The notes: a model not told the origin generated them from the sequence alone. A stretch of DNA of 64,000 nt from Eledone cirrhosa (GCA_964016885.1 OZ024757.1:24400237-24464236), one strand, 5' to 3'; counted from the stretch's first letter, positions 45,384 through 56,209 are shown. Numbers and translations are program-made.

Positions 45384-45535
45384 TTACAGTCTGAAATCAA
45401 ATCTCGCCGAGGTTAGCTTTACCTTTCATCCTTATGTGGTCGATAAATAAAGTACCAGTAATGTACTGAGGTTGATTTAATCGACTTCCCCCACACCCCA
45501 AATTATTAGCCTTGTGCCTAAAGTAGAAATCATTA
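45384..45535 (+). mobile_element. tRNA-derived SINE, 5'-truncated
   Basis: It starts inside the head (TCTGAAATCAAATCTCGCCG) and runs through ATCCTTATGTGGTCGATAAA to AGCCTTGTGCCTAAAGTAGA. The full-length sister is at 49,063-49,255. Confidence 0.75.
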
Positions 45536-45654
45536 AATTATTCAATATTTTCATTATTTTCCAATATTGAGGCACATGGGCTGTGTATTCCATTAGAAAT
45601 ACGGTACCCCGAGGGGTGGTGTCTGAGAAAAAAAAAAGGCTGTTCAAATGGTTG

Positions 45655-45905
45655 ATGATATCTAAAGTCTGTCCCAAGCTGGGAGGATCATGACGCCGGT
45701 CCTTACCCCGGTTTCCATGGTATGAAACATCTAAGAATATAAGACTACCCCCTGGACAGGGAGCTAGTCGGTCGCAGGGTTAAACCTCCAGCTACAGCTG
45801 AGTATACTGGAGCATCGAAAAATAAAATGTTTTCTCAAGAACACAACCCAGTCCAGGAATTGAACCCACCTACCTCTAATGACGATATTATGAAGGGAAC
45901 TAAAA
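45655..45905 (-). mobile_element. tRNA-derived SINE (second layout), minus strand
   Basis: On the minus strand the B-box-like GGGTTCAATTCCTGGACTGG is followed by TTGTGTTCTTGAGAAAACAT and the CTGTCCAGGGGGTAG part. It is duplicated at 49,392-49,640. Confidence 0.7.
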
Positions 45906-45984
45906 ACAAACTGATTACTCAGAATACATCAACATAAACTAAGATTCCACGTTATAATGGCCTGACCCACCTGGTTATTTAAGA

Positions 45985-46600
45985 CTAGTTTATATATATA
46001 TATATATATATAGATGTTATTGTATGTGGAGGCGTAATGTTGGTGAGTAACCAGATTGCCGACCCTTTTGTTAAAACACCTGATAAACCCCATATGTGAC
46101 GCACTCCCGGAAAACGAACATACCGAGGGTTAAAGTGCTTTAAAAACTGAAATCAATTTACAACACTTTTAGATATTTACCAACACCAATTTATATATAT
46201 ACACATATCTATACACACACGCACACATCTATACATATATATATACACACGCACACATCTATACATATATATATACACACGCACACATCTATACATATAT
46301 ATACACACATCTATACATATATATATACACACGCACACATCTATACATATATATATACACACGCACACATCTATACATATATATACACACATCTATACAT
46401 ATATATATACACATGCACATATCTATACATATACACACGCACACATCTATACATATATATATACACACGCACACATCTATACATATATATATATATACAC
46501 ACGCACACATTTATACATATATATATATACACACGCACACATCTATACATATATTTATATACACACGCACATATCTATACAGATATGTATATCTATTTAC
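45985..46600. repeat. TA run and about 30-bp ACGCACACATCTATACAT minisatellite
   Basis: Units of ATATACACACGCACACATCT plus ATACATAT at 46,190-46,590, period 26-34 bp because TA counts vary. Open frames of CIYICIDVC type are artefacts. Confidence 0.85.
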
Positions 46601-46671
46601 ATATATAATATAGATATCCATAAAACAACTCTTGGACCCGCTGGAAGATGTGTTTGACAAGTCTGCTTCCA

Positions 46672-46900
46672 CGACCCTCTCGGGAGACACGGGCATTGTG
46701 TGCAGAGGACCTGCACAGATTGGAAAGGAACGAAGCATGCATGCTCCGTTGCATGTGTAATAGTAATATACGTGAACGGCAAAACATAAACGAACTAAGT
46801 GAGAAATTGGGAATAAGAGGGATCTGGAATATCTATGAACAAACAAAACAGCTTCGTTCGTCTGACATGAGACAGAGAAATGAATTTCTGAGAAAATTAT
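46672..46900 (+). mobile_element. LINE B C-terminal fragment, rearranged
   Basis: Encodes ALCAEDLHRLERNEACMLR and then NINELSEKLGIRGIW, as in the LINE B copies at 51,300 and 55,470. It decays after about 46,835. There is no 3' tail. Confidence 0.75.
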
Positions 46901-46969
46901 TCCACCTGGGACCACAAAAACACACCATAATACATGTTATTAAAGACCACCATATGAAAACAAGGGTAA

Positions 46970-47520
46970 AGCTAAATTACACCAACTAACATTTGTATTG
47001 AATAAGTTTGTAGTATCTGGGGCTGACAACGAACCTCTATCGTTGTTGGGGGGTTGGTTTTACTAAAATATTACACAATGGCTTTCGGGGGAGTCGGGCT
47101 CCCATTTGTAAAGTTAGTTGTAATGTCTACATTTTTATTAGTTATATATTAAATAACCTTACAAATGGGAGTGAAAATATAAACACATGATGTATATAAA
47201 TAAATTTACAGTAGAATAACATAACGAATATGCTTTAAATATATACATAAATAACATTACAAATTGCTCGCGATTCTGTCAGAAAGATATATTCTTTTAA
47301 TGTTGCAATATTAAAGAAAATAAAGGAAGGGGTGAACAACGTAACCAAGAGTACTGGGCAACCTCTCTAATGAGTTTTGAGGCAAGCCAGCACACTGGCA
47401 GTATTGCCTCGGGTGACGGCCAGGCTGAGGTGCTGGAACATCCAAGCGCCCTCGCTATTAGGGGAGCCGTCAGTGAAGAGAGGAAACTCGCAGTCAGCAG
47501 GCCGACTCCCCCAAAACGTC
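46970..47520. repeat. Possible foldback element with inverted motifs
   Basis: A perfect 13-bp inverted pair CTCCCATTTGTAA (47,099-47,111) and TTACAAATGGGAG (47,159-47,171), extendable to about 20 bp with one mismatch. GGGGGAGTCGG at about 47,088 is also inverted to CCGACTCCCCC at about 47,504. The right part (47,420-47,560) recurs at 49,680-49,800. Confidence 0.4.
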
Positions 47521-48060
47521 TCGAAAGCTACAAAACGGGGAATAAAATTTTAATATAACACAATACTAATAAATGTACATATTACAGTACCTTAGTTTCA
47601 TTGTTACCTGCAGCAATGTCGTCAATTTTATTTTTTTTTGGCTTGCCATTAAAAATATTTAGAAGGGAACGATAATATTTTCTGGGGGGGTGTCTTGTGA
47701 CGTTGGGAATTTTTACTTTCCCTTATTTCTATAATTAATTCCTCTCTCTCTCTTCATTAGTAAATAATTGTTTCATTAGCAAATAATATTAGATAATAGA
47801 CATTGTTGATATAGAAAATAAGGTTTTATGTTCCGTCAAACTCAAATTTACCGGTCTTCTTCACAACACGTGCTATCTTGCAAAGTTAACCACACATTCT
47901 CAGTCACGTTTTCGTATTTCCGCAGTGAACATTTTTAATTAGTTCAATTAATATGGAATAAAGTTTATTAAACAAATTTCTATTCAATTATGTAATTAAA
48001 TTACTTAATAAAATTAAGTAACGAAATTGAGGAAGCAGCCAATCCTAGACAGTGGTGGCC
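47521..48060. repeat. AT-rich segment duplicated at 49,791-50,310
   Basis: Contains TATTACAGTACCTTAGTTTC and GGTCTTCTTCACAACACGTG. No gene is seen in either copy. Confidence 0.5.
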
Positions 48061-49030
48061 ATAACTGGACCCCGAAACCAATTAACAATATTAAATGGTG
48101 ATTACAGTTTCAGAAAATATTTAGCACTGTTGAAGAATTGAATCAACAATTTACGGTCTTTGATCTCAATCTTGAAATAAGCATTGAAATCCACCGAAAG
48201 ATTTGCTAAAGACAGCTGCTACAGGGAAAACTAGGAAGACTTTAAAACAAAATACACTAAATATATTTCCTGTGAATAAAAAAGAAACGTGTTGCATTTT
48301 ATTGTTTATTTTCAACATTAATTTTGTGAATAAAAAACAAGGACATAGGTTTCTCATTTTTTATTAAAATAACAATAGTGCTTAAATAAATATATTCTAC
48401 ATGCGCCCACCATAGATGAAAATTAAGGGCCAGTCTGTCTTGTAGTTCTGGAGCTAGGGAGGATGGCATACTGAAACAGCCACTGCACCTCACGTGGTTC
48501 ACACTTGTGGGTAGCCAACACGCCTCCGATAGTCAGGCGGGGGACAAGAACACTGGAATTCTCCACTGCCAAAATCTCAATCACAAACATATCAAAGGGT
48601 GGTCGATACTTTGACATGACGAGCAGCAAAGCCTGGGCTGGTCACTGAACACACAATGTTGTCACTTGAGAAAATGTCACAACGTATAATATCCTATCCG
48701 AAGGGCCTACCCTTACGGGGCGGGAAGGTTGTCATGCCGTTAATCGATATCGATCTGTTAACAGCTATGATTACGAGAATGAGACATACAGGTGAGAAAG
48801 TACGTTTCTCTGTCACAGTCCTCACCCCACAGGCTGGAGGGAGAGGGTTGGTAGAAATATCTCCCTACAATCTCATGAAATATCTCTGAGTAACTGGGTG
48901 GAACAGGACCAAAGTAGTAAAGACTATAGGAGAGGAGGTGGAGAGGAGTTCCAGCTGGATCTGGTAGAGGAAGAACAACAAAGGTGATCTACATCCAGAT
49001 TAAGTGACCCACACACAACAGGTTAACGAT
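48061..49030 (-). repeat. Inverted module block, second copy
   Basis: Direct repeat of 44,480-45,370. The CEP block is fuller here (48,420-48,570; minus-strand VLVPRLTIGGVLATHKCEPR). Small indels disrupt shared frames. Confidence 0.6.
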
Positions 49031-49062
49031 AGCCAGGTGGTTTTATTATTAAATTCCTTGAC

Positions 49063-49255
49063 GGCGGTGTATTGGCAGTATCGGTAGAGCGTCGGACAAT
49101 ATGCTTTACAGTCTGAAATCAAATCTCGCCGAGGTTAGCTTTACCTTTCATCCTTATGTGGTCGATAAATAAAGTACCAGTAATGTACTGGAGGTAGATT
49201 TAATCGACTTCCCCCACACCCCAAATTATTAGCCTTGCGCCTAAAGTAGAAATCA
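49063..49255 (+). mobile_element. tRNA-derived SINE, full-length
   Basis: The head starts GGCGGTGTATTGGCAGTATC with GGTAGAGCGTCGGAC, then a B-box-like TGAAATCAAATCTCGCCG, body and 3' part as in the family. No (GAT)n tail. Confidence 0.8.
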
Positions 49256-49391
49256 TTAAATTATTCAATATTTTCATTATTTTCCAATATTGAGGCACAT
49301 GGGCTGTGTATTCCATTAGAAATACGGTACCTCGAGGGGTGGTGTCTGAGAAAAAAAAATGGCTGTTCAAATGGTTGATGATATCTAAAGT

Positions 49392-49640
49392 CTGTCCCAA
49401 GCTGGGAGGCTCATCACGCCGGTTCTTACCTCGGTTTCCATGGTATGAAACATCTAAGAATATAAGACTACCCCCTGGACAGGGAGCTAGTCGATCGTAG
49501 GGTTAAACCTCCAGCTACAGCAGAGTATACTGGAGCATCGTGAAATAAAATGTTTTCTCAAGAACACAACCCAGTCCAGGAATTGAACCCACCTACCTCT
49601 AATGACGATATTATGAAGGGAACTAAAAACAAACTGATTA
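49392..49640 (-). mobile_element. tRNA-derived SINE (second layout), minus strand
   Basis: Counterpart of 45,655-45,905. Confidence 0.7.
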
Positions 49641-49671
49641 CTCAGAATACATCAACATAAACTAAGATTCC

Positions 49672-50384
49672 TGAGGTGCCATAACATCCAAGCGCCCTCG
49701 CTATTAGGGGAGCCGTCAGTGAAGAGAGGAAACTCGCAGTCAGCGGCCCGACTCCCCCAAAACGTCTCGAAAGCTACAAAACTGGGAATAAAATGTTTAT
49801 ATAACACAATACTAATAAATGTACATATTACAGTACCTTAGTTTCATTGTTACCTGCAGCAATGTCGTCAATTTTTTTTGGCTTGCCATTAAATATATTT
49901 AGAAGGGAACGATAATATTTTCTGTAGCGATGTGTAATTGGGGGTGTCTTGTCACGTTGGGAATTTTTACCTTCCCTTACTTCTATAATTAATTCCTCTC
50001 TCTATATATATATATATCTTCATTAGCAAATATTAATAGATAATAGACATTGTTGATATAGAAAATAAGGTTTTATGTTCCGTCAAACTCAAATTTACCG
50101 GTCTTCTTCACAACACGTGTTATCTTGCAAAATTAACCACACATTCTCAGTCACGTTTTCGTATTTCCGCAGTGAACATTTTTAATTAGTTCAATTATTA
50201 TGGAATAAAGTTTTAAAAAATTTCTATTCAATTATGTAATTAAATTACTTAATAAAATTACATAACGAAATTGAGGAAGCAGCCAATCCTAGACAGTGGT
50301 GGCCATAACTGGACACAGAAATAAAAGGTTGCGCATACATTATAAGTGTATGAAATTTAAAATATTTATATCTTTATATATATA
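49672..50384. repeat. Duplicate of 47,420-48,060
   Basis: It starts abruptly at CTGAGGTGC (49,671), then GCGCCCTCGCTATTAGGGGA, and follows 47,430 onward with small changes. No gene is seen. Confidence 0.55.
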
Positions 50385-50390
50385 ATTCAG

Positions 50391-50460
50391 GCTGTTTGTT
50401 TGTTTACAAACAAACAAACCGAGCATTATAATAAATGTTCGGTAAACCGATACGTGCATA
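50391..50460. repeat. Double-palindrome element, copy 3
   Basis: The arms of the first palindrome are 12 bp (50,394-50,405 and 50,408-50,419), against 8 bp in copies 1 and 2. The second palindrome (50,419-50,442) has one A-to-G change in the left arm. Flanks TAATTCAGGCTG and GGTAAACCGATACGT are shared with the other copies. Confidence 0.65.
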
Positions 50461-50569
50461 TATAATTTTTACTTATTCCTAATTAAACAATTTTTCACTG
50501 GGAACAATTTGTCAGCATTTTCTTTTCCTTTTACCTATATATATATATATATATATATATAGTATATAC

Positions 50570-51672
50570 ATATCATCATCATCATCTAATGCTCATCTTC
50601 CATGCTAGCATGGGTCTGGACGAGAATTGTCCCACTTGAGGCAAGATTGGTTGTCTTCGTCAGGCGGATTTTCTACGGCTGGATGCCCTTCCTAACACCA
50701 ACCACGTTTACAGTGTGGACTGGGAAGTTTTTACTGTGTTACCTACACGGCCACATTACAGCGTGGACTGTGTTTTTTTTTGTTGTGACACCTTCACGGC
50801 CTCATTTATTTAGGATTGGATGTTGTGGTACTAACATAGCTTTACATCAAAAGGGGTGGTGTAGATGGCGGTAGGGGTAGTGGGACGGGGTAGTATTTTG
50901 GTTAAGAGGTGCCTACTGACTGTAGGTTTCGCTTTGTACTTAGGCAAGGCGGGTCTTCTGTATTACTGCGTAGCGCCAAAGATCTCGGTCCAGTGACATT
51001 GTCTTGGAGAGGTGTAAGTGTGTGAGGTCGGAATTTAGCAAGTCGTTCCAGGTTTTTCTGGGTCTGCCTACTCCGTAGCTACCATCTATTTTGATCGCCC
51101 TGCACTTTTTTATACAGCTGTCGTCTTTCATGCGCATCATGTGACCATACCAACGTAGTCTTCTCTCGAGTAAACAGCATCTGAACACTCTTATTCCTAA
51201 TTTCTCACTTAGTTCATTTATGCTTTGCCGTTCGCGTATATTACTATTACACATCCAACGGAGCATGCAAGCTTCGTTCCTCTCCAGTCTGTGTAGATCC
51301 TCTGCACACAAGGCCCATGTCTCACTGCCATGTAACATTGCTGTTCGTATGCAGGCATCATACAGCCTGCCTTTCATTTTTAGAGAGAACCCTTTAGCAG
51401 CCAATAGTGGTATAAGCTCTCTGAACTTTTTCCATCCCGTTCTGAGTCTGGCTACAGTACTTTCGGAGCACCCTCCACCACTGCTGATTTTGTCACCCAG
51501 GTAACGGAAGGTGTCCACTATTTTTATAGAACCATCTGTGCAATGGAATGAGCTAGTATTCTGTGGGCACTTGCTGCTACTTATTGCACCAGAGCACCGG
51601 CCACATATAAAATCTATATTCTTAGTGAGCTTACCTGTGATCCCACTACATCTTTTATGCACCCATACTTTG
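50570..51672 (-). mobile_element. LINE B, 5'-truncated copy
   Basis: A 240-residue minus-strand frame (51,662-50,940) starts inside the zinc finger (MHKRCSGITGKLTKNIDFIC). It continues through IVDTFRYLGDKISSGGGCSE, MLHGSETWALCAEDLHRLER and LRWYGHMMRMKDDSCIKKCR to its natural stop. The 3' UTR (50,940-50,570) has the 48-bp unit and the family tail ending in (GAT)n. This is the best preserved LINE B C-terminus here. Confidence 0.9.
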
Positions 51673-51698
51673 CTATAGTATATGTATATATAAAACCC

Positions 51699-51735
51699 AT
51701 GCTAGCGTGGAAGATAGAAGTTAAACGATGATGAA
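51699..51735 (+). mobile_element. Orphan LINE B/SINE tail
   Basis: CCCATGCTAGCGTGGAAGAT followed by GAAGTTAAACGATGATG. It lies just outside the truncated 5' end of the LINE B copy. Confidence 0.6.
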
Positions 51736-51960
51736 ACCTAACTGGCATGTGTAAGACCCCCTAACTGAGAGAGCTAGACACAAGCAATATGCATGGCACT
51801 AACTGAAACTCACCTGACAGCTAGCATAGCAGATGCGAAATAGACATACCAAAGTATTTTGTATTTGGTACTGATGTCCCACTGTCTGTGACATGCTAAC
51901 TGTACACATAAAGCAACTCAAAATCGTAATATGTGTCACATATTAGCCACCAGTCATAAA
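51736..51960. other. No recognised feature
   Basis: Plain AT-rich sequence. It is possibly the degraded upstream part of the LINE D fragment that follows. Confidence 0.3.
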
Positions 51961-52490
51961 GGCGTGTTTATAGATAGCCTCAGAAAGATGGAAGAAGCGC
52001 TAACCAAACGTGATCAGAGTCTCAACATACTGCTGCTGGGAGATTTTAACCTCGCTAAGATCAAATGGCCAGAAAGCCACCCCCTCTCAGGTACTTGATG
52101 ATGGAACTTGAACAAAGGCAGACAGAATACGTGTTGGACCTTACAAATAGGGTATTGACATGAGCAATGATGCATTGTTTCATGCACACATTGTCAAAAT
52201 GGCAGCAATGTGCAGATGACTGGCTGGTTAGATTCTGAGGACTTTGAAAACAAGAGACACGGAAACCATGTTGGTCTTCTGGGGGGCATTTGTCCTCAGA
52301 CAACTGGGCTACAGCTCTCAGTAGAACTTGAAGCAATCTAACAGTGCTACACCAAGAGGACTGCCTCAATGAAGGAGATAAGCTACTGGGGGAGGCTGAA
52401 AGAACTAAATCTCTTTAACTTTGTTAACTCTGATAGGTTTCGGCCAGTATTGGCCCAGGCCATGTCTAACTAACCTTGCTAGCAGAGGAA
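51961..52490 (+). mobile_element. LINE D (CR1/L2-like) remnant
   Basis: 51,979-52,086 encodes RKMEEALTKRDQSLNILLLG followed by DFNLAKIKWPES, the GDFN motif context of CR1/L2-type endonucleases. Further right are short frames including YWGRLKELNLFNFVN (about 52,384-52,430), typical of the segment before motif A in such elements. It is heavily decayed and the two parts are in different frames. Confidence 0.6.
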
Positions 52491-52531
52491 GTGGATGTTA
52501 AAACGACAATAATGATATATATATATATCAT

Positions 52532-53966
52532 CATCATCATCATCATTTTACGTCCGCTTTTCCCTGCTTGCAAGGGTGGGACGGGTCTTATTCAGCACAG
52601 CATCTCTCCACTCGTCACGGTCCTTCGTCATCTCCACCGTGAGCTTCAATGATCTGAGGTCTGTTCTCACCACCTCCGCCCATGTTTTTCATGGTCTACC
52701 TCTACCACATCTTCCTTCAACTGGCACTTCTTCACCCATCGGTCATCTTCCATGCGCATCACATGTCCATACCACCTCAGTCTCCTCTCCCGTACACTAC
52801 ATTCTATCCCTCTCAGACACAGTTTCTCTCGCAACACATTTATGCTGGGTCGTTCACGCACATCCAACGGAGCATGCTTGCCTCATTTCTCTCCAGTTGC
52901 TGCCCATGTCTCACTACCATGCAGCATTGCGCTCCTCACACAGGCATCATACAACCGGCCTTTCGTACGCAGGGAGAAACCCTTCTTCGTCAACAGAGGA
53001 AGCAGCTCCCTAAACTTCTTCCAACCCGTCCTTATTCTAGATACTATGGCCTCGGAACACCCTCCTCCCATGCCGGAGGTACCGGAAGCTATCCACCACT
53101 TCTATAGCGCCCTCCTGCATTTGAAAAATGTGTCTATCAATGCAACTTCTACTGTCTAATTTCCCTGTACATCTACTGCATACATATTTCTCCCTACCTG
53201 TTAGTTTGCCTGCTATCCCGCTACATCTCTTGTGTACCCAGGATCTGCATTGTGTGCATTTTATAGAATTTATGCCAGTTCCTTTTCTGCATATCCAACA
53301 TGGCCATTTCCCTGACGGAATCAGGGTTTTGTCCTCTTTTCTACTCATCAACACTTTTGTCTTAGCTAGGTTCACTCAGTCCTCTTGCTTCCAACTGCTG
53401 TTTCCATAGCCAGAATTTATTCTCTAGCTCCTCTACTAATTCTGCTATAAGAACCAGATCGTCAGCATAGAGAAGTTCCCATAGACAGCCAGTTTTAAAC
53501 TCCTCTGTTATGGCTTGGAGGACTATAATGAACAAGAGCGGGCTGAGGACCGAACCCTGATGTACTCCTACTTGTATCTGGAATTCCTCACTAAACTCCA
53601 TTCCTACCCTGACTTTACTGACAGTACCTCTGTACAAAGTTTGCACTGTCCTCACAAGCCATTCCTCAACACCTAGCTTCCTTAGGGACCACCAGATGAC
53701 AGATCGGGGTACCCTATCAAAGGCCTTCTCTAGGTCAACAAAGGCTAAGTATAGTGGCTTATTCTTCTCTAAGAACCTCTCTTGCAATTGTCTCACCAAG
53801 AAGAGGACATCTGTTGTACTCTTCCCAGGCACAAAACCAAACTGCATCTCATCTAGTTTGACTTTCTCTAATTAGTTGTGCTAAAATCCTTTCTGCCACT
53901 TTCATAACCTGATCTATCAGTTTTATGCCCCTATAATTGCTCCTCTCCAGAGCATCCCCTTTATAT
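52532..53966 (-). mobile_element. LINE A, 5'-truncated copy with intact palm motifs
   Basis: It starts near YKGKGDALE and reads FGFVPGKSTTDVLFLV, YLAFVDLEKAFDRVP and LYADDLVLIAEL (motif C at 53,458-53,469) in one 161-residue frame (53,847-53,362). A frameshift leads to the zinc finger (CWICRKGTGINSIKCTQCRS) and, after more breaks, the C-terminal domain. The family tail ends in a clean (GAT)n at 52,532. Palm Asp residues are kept, unlike both plus-strand LINE A copies. Confidence 0.9.
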
Positions 53967-53987
53967 ATATATATATAGGACCAAAAA

Positions 53988-56205
53988 CGTGAGGTGTTCA
54001 GGATTGCTAGGCAATGTGTCAAGGAAAACAGTGTCCTTAATGATGATGGTGTACTTGCAATCACTGACGCCGATAAGAAGGTAGCTTGGAAGTGTCACTA
54101 CGAAAGGCTACTAAATGAGGAGAATAAATGGGAGAAAGACAGTCTCCCCCACATCGATCCAATAGAGGGACCAGCAGTGCTAGTTGAAAGTAGTATAATA
54201 AGTAAGGCAATCAAAGATATGAAGACAGGTAAGGCGGCTGGGCCTTCGGAAATAGTTGCTGAAATGCTGAAAGCATCTGGAACGGTGGGACACACTATGG
54301 TCACCCGGATAGTAAACCAAGTCATACAGAATGGGGTCGTTCCGAAGGACTGGCGTAGCAGCATCATCATCATTAACTGCTACAAGGGTAAAGGAGATGC
54401 CCTAGATAGGGGTAACTATAGAGGCATTAAGTTAATTGACCAGGTCATGAAGGTCACAGAAAAAATAATAGTGCAACTAATCAGAGAGCGAATTGATCTA
54501 GATGAAATGCAGTTCGGGTTTGTGTCAGGTAAAAGTACCACAGACGCTCTTTTCATTGTACGACAACTACAGGAGAAGTACCTAGCTAAAAGTAAACCCC
54601 TATACTTAGCTTTTGTCGACTTGGAGAAAGCCTTTGACAGAGTCCCCCGCTCCATTATCTGGTGGGCTCTTAGAAAACTAGGTGTTGATGAATGGCTTGT
54701 GAGAGCTATACAAGCCATGTATAAAGAAACAGTCAGCAAGGTTAGAATTAACAACGAATATAGTGAAGAGTTTAGCGTAAAGGTTGGTGTTCATCAGGGC
54801 TCCGTCCTTAGGCCCCTCCTATTTATTATTGCCCCTCAGGCTATAACAGAGGAGTTCAAGACCGGCTGCCCATGGGAACTCCTATACGCAGATGATCTAA
54901 CACTCATAGCTGAATCAATGGCCGAACTAGAGAAGAAATTCCAAATATGGAAGCATGGCCTAGAATGAAAAGGCCTTAAAATTAACCTGTCGAAGACTAA
55001 AGTTCTAGTTTGTAGGAAGGAAAATAGGGCACCAGTCCCATCTGGGAAATGGCCATGCTCAGTGTGTAGGAAAGGAGTAGGCAGAAACTCCTTTTATGTC
55101 CCAAATGCAAAGTATGGGTGCATAAAAGATGTAGTGGGATCACAGGTAAGCTAACTAAGAATATAGATTTTATATGTGGCCGGTGCTCTGGTGCAATAAG
55201 TAGCAGCAAGTGCCCACAGAATACTAGCTCATTCCATTGCACAGATGGTTCTATAGAAATAGTGGACACCTTCCGTTACCTGGGTGACAAAATCAGCAGT
55301 GGTGGAGGGTGCTCCGAAATTACAGTAGCTAGAGTCAGAACGGGATGGAAAAAGTTCAGAGAGCTTATACCACTATTGACCACTAAAGGGTTCTCACTAA
55401 AAATGAAAGGCAGGCTGTATGATGCCTGCATACGAACAGCAATGTTGCATGGCAGTGAGACCTGGTCATTGTGTGCAAAGGATATATGCAGACTGGAGAG
55501 GAACGAAGCTTGCATGCTCCACTGGATGTGTAATAGTAATATACGTAAACAGCAAAGCATAAACGAACTAAGGGAGAAATTAGAAATAAGAGGGATCAGA
55601 TGCTGTTTACTCGAGAGAAGACTACGTTGGTACGGTCACGTGATGCGCATGAAAGACGATAGCTGTATAAAAAAGTGCAGGGCGATAAAAATAGACGGTA
55701 GCCAGACCCAGAAAAACCTGGGACGACTTGATAAATTCCGACCTCACACACTTACACCTCTCCAAGACAATGTCACTGGACCGAGATCTTTGGCGATACA
55801 CAGTCATACAGAAGACTCGCCTTGCCTAAGTACAGAGCGAAACCTACAGTCAGCAGGCACCTCTAACAAGAATACACCCCGGCCCCACTACCCCCCACCC
55901 CTTCCAATGTAAAGTTATGTTGGTACCACAGCATCCAGTCCAAAACAAATGAGGGCGTGTAGGTGTCACGACAAAAAAAACACACAGTCCACGCTGTAAT
56001 GTGGCCGTGTAGGTAACACGGTAAAAACTTCCCAGTCCACACTGTAAACGTGGTTGGTGTTAGGAAGGGCATCCAGCCGTAGAAAACCCGCCAGACAGTC
56101 CTATACAAGCAAGACAACCAATCTTGCCTCAAGTGGGAAAATTCCCGTCCAAACCCATGCTAGCGTGGAAGATGGACGTTAAACGATGATGATGATGATG
56201 ATGAT
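53988..56205 (+). mobile_element. LINE B, 5'-truncated copy, longest of its family here
   Basis: Linker (AWKCHYERLLNEENKWEKDS), reverse transcriptase, zinc finger (CSVCRKGVGRNSF, frameshift at about 55,093, resuming MHKRCSGITGKLTKNIDF), C-terminal domain to about 55,740 (frameshift in the last part), and 3' UTR with 48-bp units. The tail at 56,142-56,205 ends (GAT)n. It lies head-to-head with the LINE A copy 52,532-53,966, with only a short TA run between them. Confidence 0.9.
53994..54968 (+). pseudogene. LINE B reverse transcriptase, longest open segment
   Basis: 324 codons without a stop. Residues 1-110 are the linker. The reverse transcriptase follows, with FGFVSGKSTTDALFIV (about residue 175), motif A YLAFVDLEKAFDRVP with the catalytic Asp, a VGVHQGSVLRPLLFI region, and motif C LYADDLTLIAES (54,885-54,896) intact. 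It ends at TGA 54,966-54,968, in place of a Trp/Arg-type codon in the sister elements, just before the thumb region KGLKINLSKTKVL, which continues in frame after the stop. Upstream endonuclease is missing. It would act in target-primed reverse transcription. This copy cannot make a full protein. Confidence 0.85.
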
Positions 56206-56209
56206 CATG

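Larger units (their letters stand above)
43320..50330. repeat. Inverted and internally duplicated pieces of the 10-12 kb module
   Basis: The reverse complements of 43,325-43,420, 43,950-44,125, 44,501-44,700 and 45,060-45,350 match 11,200-11,300, 10,117-10,210, 11,670-11,860 and 10,790-11,090. Block 44,480-45,960 then recurs in direct orientation at 48,060-49,680, an offset of about 3.6 kb, and 47,420-48,060 recurs at 49,680-50,330. Confidence 0.75.

Noticed and set aside
46177..46613. Cysteine/tyrosine-rich peptides
   Set aside because: Translation of TA/CA microsatellites. The same artefact appears at 3.8-4.2, 12.3-12.5, 13.5-14.1 and 21.3-21.6 kb.
52061..52369. A 102-residue minus-strand gene
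   Set aside because: It is the antisense of the decayed LINE D region, with no recognisable motif.
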